A DNA stretch of 64,000 nucleotides from Dokdonella_A ginsengisoli (GCF_042652785.1 NZ_JBHSHD010000008.1:372001-436000); one strand, 5' to 3'. Positions 33,881-43,604 are shown, counted from the first letter of the stretch. Numbers and translations: made by a program. Notes: generated from the sequence alone by a model not told the origin.

Positions 33881-34387
33881 ATGGCGCTCGGCGAGGGAGA
33901 GCTGTACGCCTGTTACCAGCGGCTGGAAAAACCGCTCTACAACGTGCTCTATCGCTGGCTGTGGCAGACGCAGGACTGCCAGGACCTGATCCACGACGCA
34001 TTCCTGCGCGTATGGGACCGGCGTGCGCGGATCGACGCCGCGCGCGTCGATGCGCTGGTCTGGACGACCGCGCTGAATCTGGCGCGCAACCGCCTGCGCT
34101 GGCGCGGACTGTGGCGACGCGGCGAGCTGGATCCGCTGGCGCCGTCCGCCGACGATCCGCTCGCCGAGGCCGTGCGCGGACTGGAACTGCGCCGCCTGCG
34201 CACGGCGCTGGAACGGCTGTCGCCGGCGCTGCGCGAGGTGCTGCTGCTGGCCGAGTTCGGCGGCCTGGGCGGTGCGCAGATCGCCGAGGTGCTCGGCATC
34301 CCCCCCGGCACGGTCGCCTCGCGCCGGCACCACGCGCTGGCGCGATTGCGTCTGGCCCTGAAGGAACCCGAAGGAGAATCGACATGA
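33881..34387 (+). CDS. ECF RNA polymerase sigma factor
   Basis: 168 residues with sigma region 2 (about 10-75; DCQDLIHDAFLRVWDRRARI) and region 4 (about 108-158; RLSPALREVLLLAEFGGLGGAQIAEVLGIPPGTVASRRHHALARLR). The short linker marks a group IV sigma. Its stop overlaps the next gene's ATG (ATGA), so it is coupled to a membrane protein that is the natural anti-sigma candidate. Confidence 0.93.
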   Translation: MALGEGELYACYQRLEKPLYNVLYRWLWQTQDCQDLIHDAFLRVWDRRARIDAARVDALVWTTALNLARNRLRWRGLWRRGELDPLAPSADDPLAEAVRGLELRRLRTALERLSPALREVLLLAEFGGLGGAQIAEVLGIPPGTVASRRHHALARLRLALKEPEGEST

Positions 34388-34704
34388 CGGCGACCCCATC
34401 CTGGCGAGGCCAACTCGATCCGCCACCCGGCGGCCTGGTGCGCCTGATGCGCAGCGTGGAGACGCGCCGCACGCGGCCGTCGCGGCCGGCGCTGCGTTTC
34501 GCGCTGGCCGGCGCCGCCGCCAGCGTGGCGCTCGCGCTCTGCCTGGCGCACTACCGCAACGAGGCGCCGCGCCGCGCGTTCGAACAGCACCTGCAGGCCG
34601 CGCTCGACGCCGAGCGGCACGAGCGCGGCATCGCGCGCGAACTGCCCAGCGAACGCGCCGACGTGCGCATCGTGGTGCTCGCGCCGCCGGACGCTGCGCG
34701 CTAG
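34384..34704 (+). CDS. Single-pass membrane protein, putative anti-sigma factor
   Basis: 106 residues: a 35-residue cytoplasmic N-terminus rich in Arg, one membrane helix (about 39-56) and a short charged periplasmic tail. It lacks a recognisable ZAS motif, so the anti-sigma role rests on gene order and topology only. It ends 4 nt into a convergent glycosyltransferase gene. Confidence 0.6.
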   Translation: MTATPSWRGQLDPPPGGLVRLMRSVETRRTRPSRPALRFALAGAAASVALALCLAHYRNEAPRRAFEQHLQAALDAERHERGIARELPSERADVRIVVLAPPDAAR

Positions 34705-35735
34705 CGCGCGCGCAGCGCGACGCCGGAACCGTCGCGATGCTGCGCCTCGCGCGCACCGGCCAGGCGCCGGACCAGCGGCAGGCCGAGCAGCAGCCAGACC
34801 AGGCACTTGTGCATCTTGTGCCGCGCGCGCAGCGAGCGCAGGAAATAGCCGCGCGCGAACCGCGGATGCGCACGCCGGTCCAGACAGCGCGCCAGCCAGT
34901 AGTCGGCCTCGGCCTGCGCACCGCGCAGCATCGCCAATCGCTTGCGCCGCGAGCCGCAGGCCGCGCGCAGGCCGCGCAGCACGCGCTGGTGCATGACCGC
35001 GCGCCGCTCCTGGCTGTCGACCCGGCTCAGCTGGTCGGCGCGTGCCGTCTCGCGGCGGAAGCCGCAGGCGTCGAGATGGCCGCCGATGCCCTGCAGGCAC
35101 AGCCGCGCGGTGAAGTCCCAGTCCTCCAGGTAGCGAAAGCGCGGCTCGAACGGGCCGGCCGCCTGCGCCGCCTCGCGGCGCACGATCAGGCCCGAGAGAT
35201 AGAACAGGTCGCCGTAGGCGATCGCCGGCAGGCAGTCGCCCACGCTGAGCGTGAGCGCACCGCGCGGCGACGCCAGCGGCACTTCGACGAAGCGTTCGGC
35301 GTGGAAGCCCGGACCGCTCCAGCCCGGACAGGCGCCGCGCACGATGCCGTGCTCGACGCGGCTGCCGTCGACGGCGCGCGACTCGCCCTCCAGCGTCACG
35401 AACTGCAGCGCCGGCACGGCCTCGAACGCCGCCGTCACCAGCGCCAGCGCGTCCGGCGCCAGCGTGTCGTCGGAATCGAGGAACAGCACGACATCGCCGT
35501 CCGCGGCGGCGAGGCCGCGATTGCGCGCACTGGACGGTCCGGCGTTTTCGTCCAGCCGGATCGCGCGTACGCGCGGCTCGGCGCGGTAGCGTTCGGCAAG
35601 CCGTTCCCAGGTGCGATCGACCGAAGCGTCGTCGACCACTACGACCTCGGCGGCGCCTGCCGCGAGCGCGCTGTCGATCGCGCGCAGGGCCAGCTCGGCC
35701 CGGTTGCAGGTCGGAACGATCACGCTCAATCGCAT
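34701..35735 (-). CDS. Family 2 glycosyltransferase
   Basis: 344 residues with the GT-A fold: SVIVPTCNRAELALRAIDS at the N-terminus, VVVDDASVDRTWE, the metal-binding DxD as LFLDSDDTLAPDA, and the later acidic motif FRYLEDWDFTARL. It probably transfers a sugar in surface polysaccharide or glycan synthesis; the acceptor is unknown and no other glycan genes are nearby. It converges with the ECF cassette. Confidence 0.9.
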   Translation of the reverse strand: MRLSVIVPTCNRAELALRAIDSALAAGAAEVVVVDDASVDRTWERLAERYRAEPRVRAIRLDENAGPSSARNRGLAAADGDVVLFLDSDDTLAPDALALVTAAFEAVPALQFVTLEGESRAVDGSRVEHGIVRGACPGWSGPGFHAERFVEVPLASPRGALTLSVGDCLPAIAYGDLFYLSGLIVRREAAQAAGPFEPRFRYLEDWDFTARLCLQGIGGHLDACGFRRETARADQLSRVDSQERRAVMHQRVLRGLRAACGSRRKRLAMLRGAQAEADYWLARCLDRRAHPRFARGYFLRSLRARHKMHKCLVWLLLGLPLVRRLAGAREAQHRDGSGVALRAR

Positions 35736-35898
35736 GGCTCGACCCTCAGGGAAAGGGAAACCACACCGGCTCGCCGGACACATCATCGCGCAGCCCGTGC
35801 CGCCTGTCGCGCCCGCGCCGGAGCCCGGCGCGGATAACCTTCCACGAACGCGCCGCGTGCGAAGATGCGTGCGGTCCGCCTCTGGCTCGGAGAACTCC

Positions 35899-36213
35899 AT
35901 GATCGCTCGCATCTGGCGCGGTATCACCCAGGCGGACAAGGCCGATGCCTACATTGCCTACCTCAACGAGACCGGCCTGAAGGACTACGCCAAGACTCCC
36001 GGCAACCGCGGCGTCACCGTGCTGCGCCGGCAGCAGGGCGAGCACTGCGAGATCGTGCTGATTTCCCTGTGGGACTCGATGGCCGCCGTGCGCGCGTTCG
36101 CCGGCGAGAACCCCGAGCGCTCGGTGTACTACCCCGAGGACGAGGATTACCTGCTGGAGATGGAACCGCTGGTGCGCCACTACGAAGTGGCCGACCGCAT
36201 CCTGCCGGGCTGA
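35899..36213 (+). CDS. Antibiotic biosynthesis monooxygenase (ABM) domain protein
   Basis: 104 residues forming one ABM ferredoxin-like domain (IARIWRGITQADKADAYIAY, GVTVLRRQQGEHCEIVLISLWDSMAAVRAFAG). Small ABM proteins act as cofactor-free monooxygenases or heme-degrading enzymes, but many have unknown roles. The ATG follows GGAGAACTCC. Confidence 0.85.
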   Translation: MIARIWRGITQADKADAYIAYLNETGLKDYAKTPGNRGVTVLRRQQGEHCEIVLISLWDSMAAVRAFAGENPERSVYYPEDEDYLLEMEPLVRHYEVADRILPG

Positions 36214-36263
36214 CGCTACACTGCGGCGCCGGCACGCCCGGCGATCTCGACGGGGAGACACCG

Positions 36264-38771
36264 ATGCCGCTGCGCCGCACCTGGCCGTTCGTCCTGCTGC
36301 TGCCGTTCGCCGCCGGCGCCTCCGCCGCGCCGGCCGCAACGGACGCTCTTCCCTCGGCGGCGACGCCACTGGCGCCCAGGCACGCCACGCCGTGCGTCGA
36401 CGGCATGGCCGGCATCTATCCGTGCTCGAACATCGACCTGCTCGCCTTCGTGCCGCTGGCGCAGTTCGACGCCGACAGCACCAACAGCCTGTGGGGCTGG
36501 ACCGATGCGCAGAGCGGCATCGAATACGCCCTGGTCGGCGCCGACAACGGCACCGCGTTCTTCGACCTGTCCACGCCCGACCATCCGCTTTATATCGGCA
36601 AGCTGCCCACGCACGCCGGCACCGGCAGTTCGGCCTGGCGCGACGTGCGCGTGTACGGCGACCGCGCCTACGTCATCAGCGACTCCAATCCCGGCCACGG
36701 CCTGCAGGTGTTCGACCTGACCCGCCTGCGCGGCGTGACCACGCCGCAGACCTTCACCGAGGACGCCCACTACGGCGCGTTCGGCAGCAGCCACACGATC
36801 TCGATCGACGAACAGACCGGCTACGCGATGGTCGCCGGCGCCGACATCACCTGCCCGGGCGACGCCACGCGCGGCGGCCTGCAGATCCTCGACGTGCGCG
36901 CGCCCGGCACGCCGCTGTACGCCGGCTGCGTGCCGACCGGCGGATACACGCACGAATCGCAGTGCTGGGTCTACGCCGGACCCGACGCCGAGCACGCCGG
37001 CAAGGAGATCTGCTTCAACTCGAACGGCCCGAGCAAACGCATCGCGATCGTCGACGTGAGCGACAAGAGCGCGCCGGTCACGCTGTCGTCGACGACCTAC
37101 GACGGCGCCTCGTATCCGCACCAGGGCTGGCTGACCGAGGACCACCGCTACCTGCTGGTCGACGACGAGCTGGACGAATCGCAGCCGGCCGCCGGACATC
37201 CCGCGCACACCGCGTGGACCTACGTGTGGGACGTCTCCGACCTCGACGCGCCGGTGCTGGTGGGACACCACGACAGCGGCCTGCCGGTGATCGACCACAA
37301 CCTCTACGTGCACGGCCAGTACGTCTACCAGTCCAACTACGAAGCCGGCGTGCGCATCCTGCGCATCGACAACCTGTCCAACGCGCAGCTGACCGAGGTC
37401 GCCTACTTCGACACCTATCCGTCGCGCGACAGCGCCGCGTTCAACGGCACCTGGAACAACTACCGCTTTCCCGGCAGCGGCCGGGTCGTCGCCACCGGCA
37501 TCGGCGAAGGCCTGTTCGTGCTCGAGCCGCACCTGTGCGAGCCGCCGGCCGCGCCGCAGGGGCTGACCGCGACGCCGAACGGCGACGGCCGCATCGATCT
37601 GGCCTGGACGGCGTCGGCGACGGCCGGCGCGCGCTACCGCGTCGAACGCGCGCAGGGCGGCTGCAGCGGCAGCTTCGAGACGATCGCCGATGCGCTGGCC
37701 GATGCGGCGTACTCCGACGACGCCGCTTCCGGTGGCGTGACCTACGGCTACCGCGTGGTCGCTGCGGACGCCGAAGGCCGCTGCGCCTCGACCGCCTCGG
37801 CCTGCGTGCAGGCGCAGACTACCGGCGCCTGCACCGCGCCGCCGCTGTTCGCCGGCCTCGCCGCGGCGACCAACGCGGCCAGCACGCAATGCCGCGTCGA
37901 ACTGGCCTGGAACGCCGCCCAGCCGGCCTGCGGTGGCCCGGCCACCTACTCGATCCACCGCGGCGCCGCGGCGGACTTCGCGCCCGACGCCGCCAACCGC
38001 ATCGCCGACGGCGTCGCCGCGCTCGGCTACCTCGACGCCACGGCGGCCGGCTCCGTGCCGCAGTACTACCTCGTGCGCTCGGCCGACGCGGCCAACGGCG
38101 CCGCCGACCACAACCTGGTACGGCTCGCGGTGACGCCGACCGGGCCGGACGTCGACGGCACCTTCGCCTCCGGCGCGGAGCCGGGCGATCCGCAGTTCGA
38201 GGCCGAGGCCGTCGGCGCACCGGGACTGGCGCGCAGCGGCGATCACCTGCTGCACGCCGGCTGGCATCCGTCCACCGAGCGCGTGCACGGCGGCGTGCAG
38301 AGCTTCTGGTCGACCAACGAGAACAACCTCTGCGTCACCCTAGTCACGCCGGAACTGCAGCTGAGCGCCGGCGAGTCCTCGACGCTGTCGTTCTGGAGCG
38401 CGTGGGACGTCGAGCAGGGCTACGACGGCGGCGTGCTGGAAGTGTCCACCGACGCCGGCGCGAACTGGACGCGGCTGACGCCGCAGGGCGGCTATCCCGG
38501 CACGATCACCGACGGCGGCACGCTGTGCGGCATCGCGCCGGGCAGCGGCGCGTTCACCGGCAGCGGCCTGGACTGGTCCTCGCACCAGATCGACCTGTCG
38601 GCCTACGCCGGCCAGCACGTCAAGCTGCGCTGGCTGTACCGCTCCGACCAGGCCGTCAACGGCGAAGGCTGGTTCGTCGACGACATCGCGCTGACGCACG
38701 CGCAGGTGCCGGGGCCGTGCACGAGCGTCGACGACCGCCTGTTCGCCGACGGTTTCGACGCCGCGCCGTAG
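36264..38771 (+). CDS. Secreted choice-of-anchor-B-type propeller protein with F-A-D-G-F-D C-terminus
   Basis: 835 residues: signal peptide (1-22), an LVIVD/choice-of-anchor B beta-propeller (about 55-430; YALVGADNGTAFFDLSTPDHP, ESQCWVYAGPDAEHAGKEICFN), two fibronectin III-like domains (about 430-620), and a jelly-roll-like domain (SFWSTNENNLCVTLVTPELQ) before the end. It closes with VDDRLFADGFDAAP, the window's shared C-terminal tag. An extracellular binding or adhesive role is likely; no enzyme residues are seen. Confidence 0.85.
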   Translation: MPLRRTWPFVLLLPFAAGASAAPAATDALPSAATPLAPRHATPCVDGMAGIYPCSNIDLLAFVPLAQFDADSTNSLWGWTDAQSGIEYALVGADNGTAFFDLSTPDHPLYIGKLPTHAGTGSSAWRDVRVYGDRAYVISDSNPGHGLQVFDLTRLRGVTTPQTFTEDAHYGAFGSSHTISIDEQTGYAMVAGADITCPGDATRGGLQILDVRAPGTPLYAGCVPTGGYTHESQCWVYAGPDAEHAGKEICFNSNGPSKRIAIVDVSDKSAPVTLSSTTYDGASYPHQGWLTEDHRYLLVDDELDESQPAAGHPAHTAWTYVWDVSDLDAPVLVGHHDSGLPVIDHNLYVHGQYVYQSNYEAGVRILRIDNLSNAQLTEVAYFDTYPSRDSAAFNGTWNNYRFPGSGRVVATGIGEGLFVLEPHLCEPPAAPQGLTATPNGDGRIDLAWTASATAGARYRVERAQGGCSGSFETIADALADAAYSDDAASGGVTYGYRVVAADAEGRCASTASACVQAQTTGACTAPPLFAGLAAATNAASTQCRVELAWNAAQPACGGPATYSIHRGAAADFAPDAANRIADGVAALGYLDATAAGSVPQYYLVRSADAANGAADHNLVRLAVTPTGPDVDGTFASGAEPGDPQFEAEAVGAPGLARSGDHLLHAGWHPSTERVHGGVQSFWSTNENNLCVTLVTPELQLSAGESSTLSFWSAWDVEQGYDGGVLEVSTDAGANWTRLTPQGGYPGTITDGGTLCGIAPGSGAFTGSGLDWSSHQIDLSAYAGQHVKLRWLYRSDQAVNGEGWFVDDIALTHAQVPGPCTSVDDRLFADGFDAAP

Positions 38772-38820
38772 CCGCCGCGACGGGTTTGCGCGGGTACGCG
38801 AGGGCACCCACAATGCCCGG

Positions 38821-41157
38821 ATGTACCGCTTCGGCGACTTCCGCCTCGATCCGGCGACGCGCGAACTGCACCGCGACGGCGAACGCATCGTGCTGCCGCC
38901 GAAGGCGTTCGACTGCCTGCTCTGGCTGATCGAGCACCGCGACCGCGCGGTCGGCCGCGACGAGCTGATCGCCGCGGTGTGGGGCAAGGCCGACGTCGCC
39001 GACAACCTGCTCGTGCAGGTCGTCACGCGGTTGCGCCGCATGATCGACGAGGCCGGCGGCGACAGCGCCATCCGCACGATTCCGCGCTTCGGCTATCGCT
39101 GGGCGGCGGCGACCGAGATCGTCGACGACGCGCCGTCGACCGCCGTGGTTTCGGCGACGCCGACGCCCGCCGCAGCGACGCCGCGGCGACGCTGGCTCGT
39201 CGCGGCAGCCGCCGGCGTGGCGTTCGCCTTCGCCGCGCTGGTGCTGGCGCTCGCCCTGCGCGAACCGCCCGCGCCGGCCGGCCGCGCGCCGCTGGCGCTG
39301 GTGCTGCCGGTGGCGGTCGAGGCCGCGCCGCAGCACGCGTGGATGCGCCTGGGGCTGATGGTCGCCCTGATCGAACGCCTGCGCGCGAGCGGCCAGCCGG
39401 TGGTGCCGGCGGGCAACGTGGTCGCACTCGCCCGCGATGCCGCCGACGCGCTTCCCGCCGACACGCTGCAGGCGCCGCTGGTGATCGCCGCGCGCGCGCA
39501 GACGCACGGCGAGCGCTGGCGTGTCTCGCTGCAGACCCTGCGCGGCCGCGAGCCGCCGCTGGAGGCGACCGCCGAATCGCCCGACGCCCTCGACGCCGCG
39601 CGCCTGGCCGCCGACCGCCTGGCGCGCCAGCTCGGCATCGCGCCGGCAACACCCGACCGCGCCGACGACGGCGTCGCGCGTTTGCTGACGCAGCGCCTGA
39701 TCCGCGCCGAAGCGGCGACCCTGGCCGGCGACACCGACGCGGCGCGCACGCTCCTCGACGCGGCCGACGCGGCGGAACGGCAGTCGCCGGAATGGCGCTA
39801 CCAGCGTGCCTGGACCGATTTCTCCGCCGGCCGTCTCAAAGCGGCGCAGGCACGCCTGGAGCGCCTGCTGGCCGAACTCACCGCCGACGACGCGGCGACG
39901 ATGCGCGCGCGGGCCTACAACGGCCTGGCCAACGTGCAGTACGAGCGCGGCGACCTCGATGGCCTGCGCCGCAGCGCCGACGCCGCCGTCGCGCTGCTGC
40001 GCGATCGCGACGCGCCGGGCGAGTTCGGCCGCGCCTTGATGAGCCGCGGCGTGGCGCACGCGCAGGGCCGCGACGCCGACGCCGCGCAGCGCGACTTCCT
40101 GCAGGCGCGCGTCGCGCTCGAAAGCGCCGGCGACCGGCTCGGCGTGGCGCGCGCCGAACTGGCGCTGGGCATCGTCGCCAAGCGGCGCGGGCGGCTGGTC
40201 GAGGCGCTGCCGGCGCTGGAGGGCGCGGCCGTTCACCTGGGCGCGTTCGACGCCGCGCACGACGAACTGGTCGCGCGCACGCACCTGGCCGACGCGCAGC
40301 TGCTGCTGCTCGAACCGGCCGCGGCGCTGGCCGGCGAGCCGCGCCTGCGCGAGCTGTCCGCGCACGAGCACGCGCCGCGCGCCCGCGCGCTGGCCGACCT
40401 GCTGCGCATCGAGATCCTCGCCGCGAACGGCCGCCTGCAGGCCGCCCGCGAGCTGCTGCGGCACGCCTGCGCCGCCGACGGCTGCGGCAGCGGCGGCGAC
40501 GGGCTCGGGCTGGCGCAGGCGCAGCACCGGCTCGAGCCGCAGGAATCGACCGCCGTCGAAGACCGCATGCGCGCGCAGCTGCCGAACCTGCCGGCCGCAG
40601 AAAACGGCCGCGATCCCGGACGCAGCTGGCTGATCGTGCTGCGCGGTGCCCTCGCGCGCGGCGACGAGGACGGCGCGCGCGCCATCGCGCTGGCGATCCA
40701 GGCCTGGGCCGCGCGCAGCGAGGACGACGGCCCGCGGCTCTACACCGACCTGGCGCAGGCCGAGCAGCACGCCGCGGCGGATCGCGTCGAGCTGGCACGA
40801 CGCGCGTTCGATTCGGCGCAGCGCCGCGCTGCCGCCGGCCAGGTGCCCGGCGACATGCTGTGGGTCGCGCAGGCCTACGCCGGCTGGCTGATCCGCAACG
40901 GCGACCTCGCCGGGGCCAGCGCGGTCGCCGGCGGCGTGGCCGGCTGGGCGCGCCGCGACTACGACGCCGCCCTGCTGCAACTGCAGCTGCAGCACGCCCT
41001 CGGCACGCAGGCGCCGTGGCAGGCCGCGCTCGAACGCGCGCGCCTGCTGGCCGGCGAACGGCGCATCCCGGCCGAGCTCGAACGCGCCCCGGCGCCGCGC
41101 GAGGACGACGCCCGCACGCGCATCGCCGTGTCGACCGGAACGCCGCCAAGTCCCTGA
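38821..41157 (+). CDS. CadC-like transmembrane transcriptional regulator with TPR region
   Basis: 778 residues. The N-terminal 100 residues are an OmpR-type winged helix without a receiver (MYRFGDFRLDPATRELHRDG, VWGKADVADNLLVQVVTRLRRMI, RTIPRFGYRW). One membrane helix follows (about 122-144), then a long periplasmic helical region of TPR-like repeats. Such proteins bind DNA from the membrane and sense periplasmic signals. It lies between two tag-bearing secreted protein genes and might control them; this is inference. Confidence 0.85.
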   Translation: MYRFGDFRLDPATRELHRDGERIVLPPKAFDCLLWLIEHRDRAVGRDELIAAVWGKADVADNLLVQVVTRLRRMIDEAGGDSAIRTIPRFGYRWAAATEIVDDAPSTAVVSATPTPAAATPRRRWLVAAAAGVAFAFAALVLALALREPPAPAGRAPLALVLPVAVEAAPQHAWMRLGLMVALIERLRASGQPVVPAGNVVALARDAADALPADTLQAPLVIAARAQTHGERWRVSLQTLRGREPPLEATAESPDALDAARLAADRLARQLGIAPATPDRADDGVARLLTQRLIRAEAATLAGDTDAARTLLDAADAAERQSPEWRYQRAWTDFSAGRLKAAQARLERLLAELTADDAATMRARAYNGLANVQYERGDLDGLRRSADAAVALLRDRDAPGEFGRALMSRGVAHAQGRDADAAQRDFLQARVALESAGDRLGVARAELALGIVAKRRGRLVEALPALEGAAVHLGAFDAAHDELVARTHLADAQLLLLEPAAALAGEPRLRELSAHEHAPRARALADLLRIEILAANGRLQAARELLRHACAADGCGSGGDGLGLAQAQHRLEPQESTAVEDRMRAQLPNLPAAENGRDPGRSWLIVLRGALARGDEDGARAIALAIQAWAARSEDDGPRLYTDLAQAEQHAAADRVELARRAFDSAQRRAAAGQVPGDMLWVAQAYAGWLIRNGDLAGASAVAGGVAGWARRDYDAALLQLQLQHALGTQAPWQAALERARLLAGERRIPAELERAPAPREDDARTRIAVSTGTPPSP

Positions 41158-41263
41158 CGGCGCAGCAATCACACCGCAATCTCACCGTTATCAGGGCGAT
41201 CGGGAACGCCGCGCCGCAACGGCCGTCGCACAATCGTGCCTCCGTAGTCCGCCCGGAGGCGCC

Positions 41264-42460
41264 ATGTTCCGTTTCCTTCCGCTGCCCGCGTCCGCCGCGA
41301 CGTGCCGCCTCGCCCTGCTCGGGCTGCTGATCCTCGCACCGGCCGCCGCCCGCGCCGAATTCACCGTCGCCGGCACGATGGTCTCGCCGCGCACCAGCCC
41401 GACCGCGACCACGCTGGCCGACGGCCGCGTGCTGATCGCCGGCGGCAACGTGCGCACCCTGCTGCAGGCGGCCTCGGCCAGCGCGGAAGTGTTCGACCCC
41501 GCCAGCGGCGAGTTCACCGCCACCGGCGCGATGACGGTGGCGCGCTGGGACCATGCCGCCACCCTGCTGCACGACGGCCGCGTGCTGATCGTCGGCGGCA
41601 GCTCGGGCGCCGACGACAACGGCGTCAGCTTCACGCAGGCCAACGGCGAGGTCTACGACCCGCTGTCCGGCACCTTCAGCGCGATCTCCAGCGCGATCGA
41701 GGTCGGCGGCGAGCGCACCACGGTGACCACCCTCGCCGACGGCCGCGCGCTGGTGGTCAGCGGCTGGATCCAGGGCCAGGGCACGGTGGCGCGCGCCCAG
41801 CTGTTCGACCCGGCCACCGACACCTTCAGCGAGACCGGCGCGCCGCACTCCGGCCGCATCGTGCACACCTCGACCCTGCTCGCCGACGGCCGCGTGCTGA
41901 TCACCGGCGGCACCAGCTCGGCCGACGGCCTGCTCGACAGCGCGGAGCTGTACGACCCGGCCAGCGGCACGTTCACGCTGCTCGCCTCGACGATGTCGAC
42001 CTCGCGCGAGCGCCATGCGGCCTCGCGCCTGGCCGACGGCCGCGTGCTGATCACCGGCGGCTACGGCCCGGAGGAAATGCTCGACGTCAGCGAGCTGTTC
42101 GATCCCGCCACCGCCAGCTTCGTGCCGTCCAAGGCGACGATGGCCCTGGCGCGCGTGGACTTCAACCTGCTCACCCTGAGCGACGGCAAGGTGTTCGCGC
42201 TCGGCAGCAACCAGTGGGGCATCAAGGCCGGCACCGCCGAACTGTACGACCCGGCCGCCGACGCCTTCAGCCTGGTCGCACCCGGTCCGGCCACCGAACG
42301 CGACGGCGCGCGCACCGCCCTGCTCGCCGACGGCCGCGTGCTGATCGCCGCCGGCGTGGACCTGCGCAGCGAGAACGCGGATCTCGTCACCTACGGCGAG
42401 ATCTACGCGCCGGCGACGGGCGACACGGTGTTCGCCGACGGATTCGACGGCACGCCGTGA
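41264..42460 (+). CDS. Secreted kelch-repeat protein with F-A-D-G-F-D C-terminus
   Basis: 398 residues with a signal peptide (about 1-35) and six to seven kelch-like blades marked by LADGRVLIAGGN, LHDGRVLIVGGS, LADGRVLITGGT and similar, each followed by SAELYDPASGTFT. It forms a beta-propeller outside the cytoplasm. It ends in GDTVFADGFDGTP. Start supported by CGGAGG 7 nt upstream. Confidence 0.88.
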   Translation: MFRFLPLPASAATCRLALLGLLILAPAAARAEFTVAGTMVSPRTSPTATTLADGRVLIAGGNVRTLLQAASASAEVFDPASGEFTATGAMTVARWDHAATLLHDGRVLIVGGSSGADDNGVSFTQANGEVYDPLSGTFSAISSAIEVGGERTTVTTLADGRALVVSGWIQGQGTVARAQLFDPATDTFSETGAPHSGRIVHTSTLLADGRVLITGGTSSADGLLDSAELYDPASGTFTLLASTMSTSRERHAASRLADGRVLITGGYGPEEMLDVSELFDPATASFVPSKATMALARVDFNLLTLSDGKVFALGSNQWGIKAGTAELYDPAADAFSLVAPGPATERDGARTALLADGRVLIAAGVDLRSENADLVTYGEIYAPATGDTVFADGFDGTP

Positions 42461-42551
42461 ATGCCCGCCGCTGCGGACGCGGCGGCGGAACTATCGCCGG
42501 AAAGCGCGCTCTGACGACCAGCCGCGACGGGCGGCCTGGAGGGAGAGCGAC

Positions 42552-42893
42552 ATGATGATGAGTCTGATGCGCGCGACGACGGCGCTGGTCTTCTGCGCGG
42601 CGGCAGCGCTGCCGTCCGCACCGGCGCAGGCGGCGCCGAAGGCGTCCGCCGAAGCGCCGGCGATCGTGATGTACGCAACGCAGACCTGCGGCTACTGCGC
42701 CAAGGCGCGCCAGTACTTCAAGGCGCGCGGCCTGCACTGGGACGAGCGCGACATCGAGACGTCGGCGCAGGCCGCGCAGGAATGGAAGGCGCTGAACGGA
42801 CAGGGCACGCCGCTGATCCTGATCGGCGATGAGAAAATCAGCGGCTTCCACCAGGCCCGCCTCGACGCGCTGCTGGCGAAGTACGAGAAGTAG
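42552..42893 (+). CDS. Exported glutaredoxin-like protein
   Basis: 113 residues: signal peptide (about 1-28) and one glutaredoxin domain with the redox motif CGYC (YATQTCGYCAKARQYF) and the cis-proline segment QGTPLILIG. It would act on disulfides or glutathione adducts in the periplasm. A strong ribosome site (GGAGGGAGAG) precedes the ATG. The DUF4920 gene follows after 81 nt. Confidence 0.85.
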   Translation: MMMSLMRATTALVFCAAAALPSAPAQAAPKASAEAPAIVMYATQTCGYCAKARQYFKARGLHWDERDIETSAQAAQEWKALNGQGTPLILIGDEKISGFHQARLDALLAKYEK

Positions 42894-42974
42894 CGCGCCG
42901 GCGGAAATCGGGCGCCTGCGACGCGGTGGCCGCATTCGGGGAATAATCGGGTTTTCACCGACCGGAGCCTCGCC

Positions 42975-43478
42975 ATGCGTCTCGCCCTCGCCCTGTCCCT
43001 GCTGTTCGCCGCGCCCGCCTGGGCGCACGATCCCGCGGCCGCGGAACACGGCGGCCACGAGAAAGCTCCGTCGGCGGCCGTGCCGGTGCAGAAGACCGCC
43101 GACGGCGCGGTCTACGGCGCCAAGCTGGCCGACTCCTTGCCGGCCGCGGTCAGCCTCGACAGCGTCGTGGCCGAACCTGAAGCTTCGCTCGGCAAGACCG
43201 GCGCGTTCAGCGGCCGCATCACCCAGGTCTGCCAGAAGCAGGGCTGCTGGCTGGTGCTCAGCGCGCAGAACGGCGATTTCGCACGCGTGTTCATGCACGA
43301 CCACGCCTTCAGCGTGCCGAAGGACGCCAGCGGCGAAGCGGTCGTCTACGGCACGCTCGGCGAGAAAAAGCTCAGCGCCGAGGAAGTGGCGCACCTGAAG
43401 AAGGACGGCGCCGCCGCACCGGCCGCGCGCGAATTGCAGATCGATGCGACGTCGGTGCTGATTCGCGCAGCGGGCTAG
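42975..43478 (+). CDS. DUF4920 exported protein
   Basis: 167 residues with a signal peptide (MRLALALSLLFAAPAWAHD), a short His-rich stretch (HDPAAAEHGGHEK) and a DUF4920 domain whose core is GRITQVCQKQGCWLVLS, with two conserved cysteines. The family resembles OB-fold periplasmic proteins of unknown function; the His-rich start and the CxxxxCW pattern suggest metal contact. Confidence 0.8.
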   Translation: MRLALALSLLFAAPAWAHDPAAAEHGGHEKAPSAAVPVQKTADGAVYGAKLADSLPAAVSLDSVVAEPEASLGKTGAFSGRITQVCQKQGCWLVLSAQNGDFARVFMHDHAFSVPKDASGEAVVYGTLGEKKLSAEEVAHLKKDGAAAPAARELQIDATSVLIRAAG

Positions 43479-43489
43479 GTCTGCGAGAG

Positions 43490-43557
43490 AGCCTGCTCGC
43501 GGAGACGCGGAGAAAAACGAAAGCGATTTTCTTTTCTCTGCGTCTCTGCGAGAAAAG
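43490..43557. repeat. Second copy of the 'ctctgcgtc' inverted repeat
   Basis: Arms ctcgcggagacgcggagaaa and tttctctgcgtctctgcgag face each other across about 25 bp, giving a long hairpin between the DUF4920 gene and the convergent TPR gene. It is related to the repeat at 11.87-11.99 kb. On the plus strand the hairpin lies just after the DUF4920 stop and could serve as a termination or RNA-protection signal. Confidence 0.8.
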
Positions 43558-43604
43558 CTTCCTTTGACGCCCCCACACCTGCCCCGCGCCTTCGCCGAAG
43601 CGGT

